Below, in pieces: positions 1 to 5,727 of a DNA stretch of 6,939 bases. Positions within the stretch are counted from its first letter, which is position 1. The number at the start of each line of letters is the position of its first letter. A model generated the notes under the pieces. That model did no database searches, was not told where the DNA came from, and saw nothing but the letters and a program-made list of their open reading frames with translations. The translations under genes and the position numbers were made by a program. Source of the DNA: an uncultured Acidobacteriota bacterium (GTDB lineage: Bacteria > Acidobacteriota > JAAYUB01); NCBI GenBank assembly GCA_937925645.1, contig CALAMB010000347.1, positions 1-6,939 of the forward strand, written 5' to 3'.

Positions 1-122
1 GACCCCTCACCGACCCCAGACCCCTCACCGACCCCAGACCCCTCACCGGCCCCGGACCCTTCACCGACCCCGGCCCCCTCACCGGCCCCGGATCCCTCGC
101 CGACCCCGGATCCCTCGCCGAG
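1..122 (-). repeat. 18-nt in-frame tandem repeat (Gly-Glu-Gly-Ser-Gly-Val/Ala), continues past left edge
   Basis: Six full 18-nt units (1-18, 19-36, 37-54, 55-72, 73-90, 91-108) and a partial unit to about 122. Units 1 and 2 are identical; divergence grows to the right. In the minus frame each unit encodes a GEGSG(V/A) hexapeptide. Four of the six variable sites in the full units are silent third positions; the others give Val/Ala and Ser/Ala. Because 18 nt is six codons, copy-number change keeps the frame. The total copy number cannot be known because the array is cut by the window edge. Confidence 0.93.
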
Positions 123-722
123 CACGTTGTCGACGAGGCCGTCGGTCGCGAGCTGTTCCAGCTCCGTTGCATAATCGTAGCCTTCACTGGAATCCAGATC
201 ACTCTGATAGAACATGGCCTGCGATGACACCATGGTTCGCAGGGAGCTGATTGCCGAGGACTCGTTGCCGCCAGAAACCGGCTGTCGTTCGTCGACCGAC
301 ACCCTGTCGGCGGGTCGGTCTGAATCAACCGCAAGGCGGCCCTTGAGCCCGCTGTCTCCAGCGTGCTTTCCGGGTGATGGAAGTGATTCGGGACTCTTCC
401 CGGCGCTGTCGGGGAGCCGGGCTTCCACCCGCCGTTTCATCTGCTGGCCCCGCCGGATCCCCTTACCGCTCAAAATAGACTTGTGGCCGGCGGTAAAAAT
501 CGGAATCGTTTTTTCATTAGCAGCCGGCCGGGCATCGGCTGGATGGGCATCGGTGGCTGGCTGCACGTCGAAAGCTGTTTGGGCATTGGCGGCTGGATGG
601 TCGCTGGCTGCCGACTGAGCGTCGGCAACCGGCAGCCCGGTAGTTTTCATGTTGACCGCTTCGCTCGCCGGGGCGTCATCAGGCAGGAGCGGCATCGATG
701 AATCCAGGCGCGCGATTTTCAT
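1..722 (-). CDS. Repeat-rich hydrophilic protein with pilin head-like segment (3' end outside window)
   Basis: The minus frame stays open from an ATG at 722 to the left edge (240 codons plus 2 nt). The start is supported by a perfect AGGAGG 8 nt upstream and TATAAT boxes beyond it. I do not recognise the whole protein. Visible parts: residues 1-29, hydrophilic; 30-70, seven degenerate Ala/Pro/Asp hexads; 71-150, basic and polar, probably disordered; 153-204, a segment with NESSAISSLRT, then SSQAMFYQ, an acidic loop, DYATELEQL and GLVDNVL; 202-240, Gly/Glu/Ser hexapeptide repeats running off the edge. The 153-204 pattern resembles the region just after the N-terminal helix in type IV pilin/pseudopilin-like proteins (NEASAI-SLRTI, then YGTLAELGxxGLID). 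Here no hydrophobic helix, signal peptide or prepilin-peptidase site precedes it, so location is unknown. Codon use is less GC3-biased than in the efflux genes: 11 of 25 codons at residues 66-90 end in A/T. It is tandem to the efflux operon but separated from it by a terminator and its own promoter. The gene is likely real; the pilin relation is moderate inference. Confidence 0.72.
   Translation of the reverse strand, partial: MKIARLDSSMPLLPDDAPASEAVNMKTTGLPVADAQSAASDHPAANAQTAFDVQPATDAHPADARPAANEKTIPIFTAGHKSILSGKGIRRGQQMKRRVEARLPDSAGKSPESLPSPGKHAGDSGLKGRLAVDSDRPADRVSVDERQPVSGGNESSAISSLRTMVSSQAMFYQSDLDSSEGYDYATELEQLATDGLVDNVLGEGSGVGEGSGAGEGAGVGEGSGAGEGSGVGEGSGVGEG
513..635 (-). repeat. Degenerate 18-nt hexapeptide array (consensus [QHR]-P-A-A-[ND]-A)
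   Basis: Residues 30-70 of the left gene divide into hexads LPVADA, QSAASD, HPAANA, QTAFDV, QPATDA, HPADA (one residue short) and RPAANE. At DNA level the best-preserved units share a CCAGCC core followed by GATGCC or AATGCC. The array is far more decayed than the one at 1-122 but has the same 18-nt, six-codon period. The product should be an Ala/Pro-rich unstructured linker. Confidence 0.65.
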
Positions 723-730
723 GGCGCCCC

Positions 731-736
731 CCTCCT
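731..736 (-). promoter_or_regulatory. Perfect Shine-Dalgarno (AGGAGG) of the left gene
   Basis: CCTCCT on the plus strand reads AGGAGG on the minus strand, 8 nt before the ATG at 722. It selects this ATG over the in-frame ATGs at residues 10 and 25, neither of which I judged to need a separate site. It is the main evidence that the minus strand is the coding strand here. Confidence 0.8.
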
Positions 737-743
737 GAAAATG

Positions 744-764
744 ATTATACGCACATTCATTATA
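744..764 (-). promoter_or_regulatory. Two tandem TATAAT -10 boxes upstream of the left gene
   Basis: On the minus strand TATAAT occurs at 764-759 and again at 749-744, each inside a longer direct repeat with consensus GTG(G/C)GTATAAT(G/C)A and a 15-nt period. This is an AT-rich island in GC-rich surroundings. The right-hand box would start transcription near 752 and give a leader of about 30 nt. The left-hand box would start it almost on the ribosome site, so it is less suitable. No good -35 hexamer is seen at 16-18 nt from either box, so strength and sigma class are uncertain. Confidence 0.5.
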
Positions 765-789
765 CCCACCCGCCGGTCTCCCACTCGAC

Positions 790-832
790 GAGAAACAGAC
801 ACCCGGCGCACGGCAGGTGCGCGCCGGGTGTC
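790..832 (-). terminator. Hairpin terminator of the efflux operon
   Basis: Arms at 798-811 and 817-832 form 14 base pairs with one 2-nt GC bulge and a 5-nt loop; the outer pairs are GACACCCGGC with its complement. Read on the minus strand, the hairpin lies about 50 nt after the pump's stop and is followed by TGTTTCTC, a short and imperfect U-run. This fits a Rho-independent terminator of modest U-tract quality. It separates the efflux operon from the left gene's promoter. Confidence 0.65.
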
Positions 833-836
833 ATGC

Positions 837-881
837 AGTCTCCCTCAGCTTCGGCGGCCGAGGCCCATTCGACCGGAGACT
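837..881 (-). repeat. 7-bp inverted repeat overlapping the pump gene's stop codon
   Basis: AGTCTCC at 837-843 and GGAGACT at 875-881 are perfect inverted repeats around a 31-nt loop that itself holds a smaller TCGGC-G-GCCGA palindrome. The right arm includes two bases of the TAG stop at 882-880. It could be a 3'-end mRNA structure next to the terminator, or chance in GC-rich DNA. Confidence 0.35.
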
Positions 882-3800
882 ATTCTGTGGGGCCCTCCCA
901 TTTGACCAGCTTCAGGTCCAGGACCACAATGGAGTAGATCACCGGCACCAGGATCAGGGTGATGAACGTGGCCGCGGTCAGGCCGCCGATCTGCGCGTAG
1001 CAGAGGGGCTCCCAGAGCGGGCCGCCGTGCATCGCCAGCGGGAAGAGGGCGAACACCGTGGCGCCCACAGTGATGAGCACCGGCCGCAGTCGGATGATGC
1101 CGGCGTCGAGCAGGGCCAGGCGCATGGGCTCGCCCTCGGCGTGCTTCTCCTCGATGAAGTCGAACAGCACGATGACGTGGCTGACGATCACGCCGATGAG
1201 CGAGATGCAACCCAGGAAGGCCATGAAGCTGAACGGCGCGTCCATAACCACCAGTCCGGCGAAGGCGCCCACCATGCCGTAGGGAATCGCCGAGAAGACG
1301 ATGAACGGCTTGACCGCGTTATGGAACTGGAACACCAGCGCCATGAAAATGGCCGCGACGCAGATGGCCAGGATCACCAGCAGCTCCACAAAGTTATCGT
1401 CCTTCTGTTCCTTCTCTCCGCCGACCTCCAGCTTGTAGCCCACGGGCAGGTTCTGCTCGAACGCCTCCAGTTTCGGCCAGATGTCCTTGACAACCGTCGA
1501 GGCAAGCTGGCCGGCGACCGGATAGCAGGACACGGTGACGGTCCGGAACTGGTTGCGGCGGCGGACTTTCTCCGTCTCCATCTGGACGACGGTGGAGGAC
1601 ACCTGCCGCAGCGGCACCTTCTGCGCGCTCGTCATCGAGTAGACGTACAAATTCTGAATGTCGGAGAAATTGGCACGCTCGTTGGCCCGGAGCCGGGCCA
1701 CCACCGGGATCTGCTTGTCGCCGTCCCGCAGCGTGGTCAGCGGGTAGCCGCTCATGGCTGACGTGGAGGAAACCGCCACATCCAGGTTGGACACCCGGGC
1801 CAGGTTGGCGCGGTCCGGATCCACCCGCAGCTCCACGTAGAAGCTCTCCGCCCCCCAATCATCGCGGATGCGGGTGGTGGCCGGGTGAGCCCGGTAGATG
1901 TCCTTCATCTGCTCCGCCAAGCCGCGCAGCGTCTGGAGATCCTCGCCGGAGATCCGCATGGCGATGGGCGTGCCGATAGGCTGGCCGCTCTCCAGCTGGC
2001 GCATGTCGGCCCGCACGCCGGGGAGCGCCTCGTCCAGGGCCGCCTGGATGGGCGCCACCAGGGGCATGGTGTCCCGCTTGTTCTCCACCTGGATGATGAT
2101 CTGGGCGTAGTTGAGCTGGCGCTGCTCGGGGCTCACCGAGAACCAGAAGCGCGGCCCGCCGCCGCCGACAAAGGTGGTGAGGTACTTGAGCACCTGTCGC
2201 GGTTGGCCGTCCTCGGGAGTGGCTTTGCCGTACCCGTCCACCACCCGCCGGATGACCGCCTCGGCCTGGTGGGCGGCGGCGTCGGTGGCGGAGATCGGCG
2301 CGTCCTCCGGCAGCCATACGTCCACGAACGAGAGGTAGGACAGGTCCTTGGGAAAGAACTCATCCTTGAGCCGGGTCATCAGGAACACACCCAGCCCGAG
2401 GAAGGCGAACGAGACGAGCAACGTCTTCCAGCGGTGGTTCAGGGCCAGCGTCCCCACGCGATAGTACCAGCCGGCGAAGCCCTTCTTGCGGCGCTCCGCC
2501 ATGGGCAGGGGGGGCTTCCGGCTCGGGCGCAGGAAGTAATAGCCCAGCGTCGGAATGAAGGTCATGGAGACCAGCCGCGACGCCACCAGCGAGCAGGCCA
2601 GCACCATGGGCAGGCTGTAAACGAACCGGCCCATGTCGCCGGGCAGCAGCAGGAACGGCAGGTAGGCCACGATGTTGGTGATGGTGGCGAACAGGATGGC
2701 GTGGGCCAGCCGCGTGGGCCCGAGCCACGCCGCGATGATGCCCGGCTGGCCGGCGTCCAGCTCGCGCTTGATGGCGTCGCCGGCCACCACCGGGTCGTCC
2801 ACGAGCAACCCCAGCGCCAGGATGAGCGAGGCGATGGACACCTGCTGCAGGTCGACGCCCAGCAGGTGCATGAACCCGAAAGTCATGGCCAGGGTCAGCG
2901 GGATCGACAGCGCCATGAGCGCCGCCGACCGCCATTCCCAGAATCCGATGAGCGCCACCAGAACCACCAGGATGATGGCCTCGTACAGGCTGTCCATGAA
3001 CAATTCCACGCTCTCGGTCACCTGCAGCGGCTGGTCGGAGGTCCGGGCCAGGATCAGGTCCGGCGGGAGCAGCTTCCGCAGCTCGCCCAGCGCCACGTCC
3101 ACTTCCTCGCCGAACTTGCCGATCTGCTCCCCGGCCCGCATCTGCACCGACAGCGTGATGGCGCGGGAGCGCTGCCAGTTGCCGGCGGCGTCCTTCGTGG
3201 TGAAGAAATTCAGGTAGGACGGGGGGCTTTCATAGCCGCGGAAGATCTCCGCCGCGTTGCGCAGGTAAACCGGCGAGCCATCGGGGGTGGACCCCACGAT
3301 CACGTCGCCGATCTCCCCCTCGTTCTTGAACTCCCCCGAGGGGTTGATCATGATGTTCTTGCCGCTGGTCTCCAGCACGCCGCCCGGCAGCATGATGTTG
3401 CGGGCGTTGAGGATCTGCTCAATCTGGCTCTGCTGCATGCCGCTGGAGCCCAGCCGCTCCTGGGAATATTCCAGAAACACCCGCTCGTTCAGGATGCCGG
3501 AACGGTCGATCTTGGATACCGGCTCGACGGTCTGCAGGGTTTTCTGGATCAGGTCGGTGTAGTCGTCGAGCTGCCGGAAGGTGTACTTGTCCCCGGCGAC
3601 GGCCGTCAGCTTCGTCCGCGTCTCCTCCGGATCTCGCACCAGGAGCGGCTCCCAGATATCCGGATGAAAATCGGTCAGACGCGCCTTGATCCGCTCCTGG
3701 ATGATCGCCCGCAGGTCGCTCTCGCCGTACGCGCATTCGAAATCGAAGCCGGCGAATCCCGGTCCCTTGATGGGGCGCAGATCCGCGGCGAACTTGGATT

Positions 3801-4461
3801 CCCGCAGCTGGCGTTCGAATTCCAGCATGCTGCGGTCGACGATCCGCGGGCCGTACGATTGCGGGAAGCAGAGAACGATGGTCGTGCGCCCCCGCCCGGC
3901 CTTCGCGGCCGCCGGCGCCCGCGCCTCCCGGATGGCCCGGGCGATGGCCTGGGACCGCACGGCGATCTCCACCTCGTCCACCTTGGGGCTGGCGACGGTG
4001 AGCATCAGGGCGGCCGTGTCCCCGTAGTCCTTGAAGAACTGGACCGGGCCGGCGCCCTGGGGCAGGTCGGTGATGCTGTCCAGCTTCCCCTTGATGTCGT
4101 CGAACTCCTTGGCCCGTTCGGTGATGTTCTCGTCCAACTCCATCGTGATGACGCAGACGCTGCTCCGGGTGATCGACTCGATCTTGGTGACCTTGGAGTT
4201 CTCGGCGATCTTCTTCTCGAGCTTGCGGGTCACCAGGTCTTCCACCTTCTCGGCGGCCGCACCGGGCCAGGGACAGATGGCCAGGGCCACCCGGACCGGG
4301 ATGTCGGGATCCTTGCGCTCGGGCATGTTCAGATAGGAATACACGCCCCAGATCATCGTCGCCAGCAGCAGCACCCAGGCCACCTGGCGCGTCTCGGTGA
4401 AGAACCGGGCGGTGTTGTGGGTGTGCTGAACGTATTCCTCGGTGGATTTTCCGTGACTCAT
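880..4461 (-). CDS. RND efflux permease, AcrB-like (HAE-type) subfamily with a long periplasmic insert
   Basis: Proton-driven inner-membrane pump of a tripartite exporter, 1193 residues; AcrB has 1049. Topology matches the RND fold: TM1 at about 27-44, a large periplasmic loop to about 490, TM2-TM6 at about 492-645, a basic cytoplasmic linker, TM7 at about 679-696, a second periplasmic loop to about 1024, and TM8-TM12 at about 1025-1182, ending just after TM12. TM4 holds GLLVDD, with Asp555-Asp556 matching AcrB Asp407-Asp408. In TM11 Arg1124 and Thr1131 match Arg971 and Thr978. The TM10 lysine (AcrB Lys940) is replaced by Ser1094-His1095. The extra length lies mainly at residues about 180-290, inside the PN2 part of the first loop, after an Ala/Arg-rich stretch. 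I recall similar pumps with this insert and the VDDPVVAGDAIKR signature, annotated only as RND permease subunits. The start is supported by GGAGG 7 nt upstream and lies 17 nt after the adaptor's stop. Substrate unknown; nothing specifically suggests a metal pump. Stop is TAG. Confidence 0.95.
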   Translation of the reverse strand: MSHGKSTEEYVQHTHNTARFFTETRQVAWVLLLATMIWGVYSYLNMPERKDPDIPVRVALAICPWPGAAAEKVEDLVTRKLEKKIAENSKVTKIESITRSSVCVITMELDENITERAKEFDDIKGKLDSITDLPQGAGPVQFFKDYGDTAALMLTVASPKVDEVEIAVRSQAIARAIREARAPAAAKAGRGRTTIVLCFPQSYGPRIVDRSMLEFERQLRESKFAADLRPIKGPGFAGFDFECAYGESDLRAIIQERIKARLTDFHPDIWEPLLVRDPEETRTKLTAVAGDKYTFRQLDDYTDLIQKTLQTVEPVSKIDRSGILNERVFLEYSQERLGSSGMQQSQIEQILNARNIMLPGGVLETSGKNIMINPSGEFKNEGEIGDVIVGSTPDGSPVYLRNAAEIFRGYESPPSYLNFFTTKDAAGNWQRSRAITLSVQMRAGEQIGKFGEEVDVALGELRKLLPPDLILARTSDQPLQVTESVELFMDSLYEAIILVVLVALIGFWEWRSAALMALSIPLTLAMTFGFMHLLGVDLQQVSIASLILALGLLVDDPVVAGDAIKRELDAGQPGIIAAWLGPTRLAHAILFATITNIVAYLPFLLLPGDMGRFVYSLPMVLACSLVASRLVSMTFIPTLGYYFLRPSRKPPLPMAERRKKGFAGWYYRVGTLALNHRWKTLLVSFAFLGLGVFLMTRLKDEFFPKDLSYLSFVDVWLPEDAPISATDAAAHQAEAVIRRVVDGYGKATPEDGQPRQVLKYLTTFVGGGGPRFWFSVSPEQRQLNYAQIIIQVENKRDTMPLVAPIQAALDEALPGVRADMRQLESGQPIGTPIAMRISGEDLQTLRGLAEQMKDIYRAHPATTRIRDDWGAESFYVELRVDPDRANLARVSNLDVAVSSTSAMSGYPLTTLRDGDKQIPVVARLRANERANFSDIQNLYVYSMTSAQKVPLRQVSSTVVQMETEKVRRRNQFRTVTVSCYPVAGQLASTVVKDIWPKLEAFEQNLPVGYKLEVGGEKEQKDDNFVELLVILAICVAAIFMALVFQFHNAVKPFIVFSAIPYGMVGAFAGLVVMDAPFSFMAFLGCISLIGVIVSHVIVLFDFIEEKHAEGEPMRLALLDAGIIRLRPVLITVGATVFALFPLAMHGGPLWEPLCYAQIGGLTAATFITLILVPVIYSIVVLDLKLVKWEGPTE

Positions 4462-4466
4462 GCGTT

Positions 4467-4473
4467 CCCCTCC
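4467..4473 (-). promoter_or_regulatory. Ribosome binding site of the RND permease
   Basis: The minus strand reads GGAGGGG in the 17-nt gap after the adaptor's TGA, with GGAGG 7 nt before the ATG at 4461. It fixes the permease start at the ATG of MSHGKS, giving a cytoplasmic N-terminus of about 26 residues before TM1. Confidence 0.75.
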
Positions 4474-4478
4474 GCCAC

Positions 4479-5726
4479 TCAGGGCAGCACCCGGACCGTT
4501 TCGCCGTCCGCAATCATGCTCGCGCCCGTGACAACGATTCGCTCACCCGGGTTGACCCCCTTGACGGCGATCAGGTTGCCGAAGGCGTCGCCCAGCGTGA
4601 TGGTGCGGGAACGGGCCACGCTGTGACCGGCCTGGTCCTCCACGATAAAGACGGCAAAGCCGTCCGGATCCCCCTTGGGTCGGACGATGGCGTTGAGCGG
4701 CACGACCGGGATGGGTTCCGTGACCGCCTCCTCGACCAGCGCCAGGGAAGCCACCATCCCCACCTTGATCTCCTGCTGCGGATTCGGCAAGGTCAGCTCC
4801 ACCTCAAACACCATCGTCGCGGGATCGGCCGCCGGATCGATCCGGGTGATCCGCCCGGTGAACTCCCACCCGGGGAGCGCGTCGGTGGTGACGGCCAACT
4901 CGCTGCCCAGCTTCACCTTCGGCAGCGTCCGGTCGGGCACGCCAAACGTGGCTTTCACCCGGGAAGTGTCCGCCAGCACGAACCCCAGCGTGCCCGGCCC
5001 GGCCAGGTCGCCCACCTCCACATCGCGCTGGAGCACCTGCCCCCGGCGGGGCGCCTTCAGGGCGCAGTCGGCGAGCGCGATCTGCGCCGCGTCCAGTTGG
5101 GCCCTGGCCAGATCCAGCTTGGCCCGATTGGCCTCGATCTGGGCCTGCAGCGCGTCCACCTGCGACTGGCTGGTGTCGAGCTGCTGCCGGGCCCGATCGT
5201 AGTCGGCCTTGGTCAGGCTGCGGGTGTTGAAGAGATTGGTCGCCCGTTCGTAGTCCAGGGCGGCCTTGGCCTGGGTCGCCTTTGCCCCGACCAACTGGAA
5301 TTCGACCGCGCTGATGGCCGACCGGACCTCCGCCACCTGGGCCTGGGCCTGCTGGACCTTGGCGGTGTAGTCGTCGTCCCGCACGCGGGCCAGCACCGTC
5401 CCGGCCGCCACCCAGTCGCCGGCCTGGACGCTGCGCAACCGCCCGTCGACGCCACGCACCTGGTGGATCGCCACGATGTAGCCCGAGTTCTTGAACGCGA
5501 GCTGCACCGGTTCGTCCGGCTTGATCGCCGCCGAGTAGCGCACGGTGCCGCTGGTCGAATAGGTCTGCACGGGCTGGACCCTGACCGGCAGGGGCGTTTT
5601 TTCCGCCGCCGGCTTGCCGCCGCATCCGGCCAGAGCGCCGGCCAGCGCCACGATGGGAATCAGGAGCCAGCAAGGTATGGTTTTCATCGGTGTTCTCCGC
5701 ATGGATTTCTCGGGCAACGATTGCAT
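4479..5726 (-). CDS. Periplasmic adaptor (membrane fusion) lipoprotein of an RND efflux system
   Basis: HlyD/AcrA-family adaptor, 415 residues from the first ATG, linking the RND pump to the TolC-like channel. A lipoprotein signal ends in lipobox LAGC at Cys35, so the mature protein should be lipid-anchored in the periplasm. Domains in order: first half of the lipoyl/barrel-sandwich motif at about 70-117 (SVQAGDWVAAGTVLARV); a Gln/Ala-rich coiled-coil hairpin at about 118-218; second lipoyl half at about 219-252 (ALKAPRRGQVLQRDVEVGD); beta-barrel at about 253-332; membrane-proximal domain at about 336-414. This is the complete AcrA-type architecture. It begins 1 nt after the channel's stop and ends 17 nt before the permease. 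Two starts are credible: the ATG at 5726, with GGGGGAGG 6 nt upstream, and the ATG at 5687 (residue 14), with GGAG 7 nt upstream. The latter gives a 21-residue signal peptide typical of lipoproteins; the former adds 13 residues including Arg-Arg. The stop is TGA. Confidence 0.94.
   Translation of the reverse strand: MQSLPEKSMRRTPMKTIPCWLLIPIVALAGALAGCGGKPAAEKTPLPVRVQPVQTYSTSGTVRYSAAIKPDEPVQLAFKNSGYIVAIHQVRGVDGRLRSVQAGDWVAAGTVLARVRDDDYTAKVQQAQAQVAEVRSAISAVEFQLVGAKATQAKAALDYERATNLFNTRSLTKADYDRARQQLDTSQSQVDALQAQIEANRAKLDLARAQLDAAQIALADCALKAPRRGQVLQRDVEVGDLAGPGTLGFVLADTSRVKATFGVPDRTLPKVKLGSELAVTTDALPGWEFTGRITRIDPAADPATMVFEVELTLPNPQQEIKVGMVASLALVEEAVTEPIPVVPLNAIVRPKGDPDGFAVFIVEDQAGHSVARSRTITLGDAFGNLIAVKGVNPGERIVVTGASMIADGETVRVLP
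5695..5698 (-). promoter_or_regulatory. Second candidate ribosome site, for the adaptor's internal start at 5687
   Basis: The minus strand reads GCGGAGAACACCGATG, placing GGAG 7 nt before the in-frame ATG at 5687. Starting here yields MKTIPC, a short charged n-region directly before the hydrophobic core and the LAGC lipobox. It competes with the site at 5733-5740. Confidence 0.45.
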
Positions 5727-5727
5727 C

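Noticed and set aside
1..122. CRISPR-like array
   Set aside because: Units are contiguous 18-mers with no spacers and stay in a coding frame.
214..618. 134-codon plus-strand open frame over the left gene
   Set aside because: Low-complexity Ser/Ala/Arg product with no ribosome site of note. The minus frame is longer and has strong start signals and a recognisable motif.
765..797. A -35 box for the left gene's promoter
   Set aside because: The hexamers at 16-18 nt from the TATAAT boxes (such as CGAGTG and CGGGTG) match TTGACA poorly.
817..1761. 314-codon plus-strand open frame over the end of the RND gene
   Set aside because: Antisense to TM8-TM12 coding sequence, rich in His/Asp/Gln/Gly, with no recognisable domain; it begins inside the terminator hairpin.
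880..4461. Heavy-metal (CusA/CzcA-type) assignment for the RND pump
   Set aside because: TM4 has the double-Asp motif of drug-type pumps and no metal-binding Met or His cluster was recognised. The substrate class is left open.
1885..4626. 913-codon plus-strand open frame antisense to the RND gene
   Set aside because: It is codon-aligned with the RND gene. In that frame stops arise only where the sense gene uses TTA, CTA or TCA, which are rare in GC-rich genes. The product is Arg/Gly/Pro/His/Gln-rich with no domain signature, while the minus strand gives a complete RND pump.
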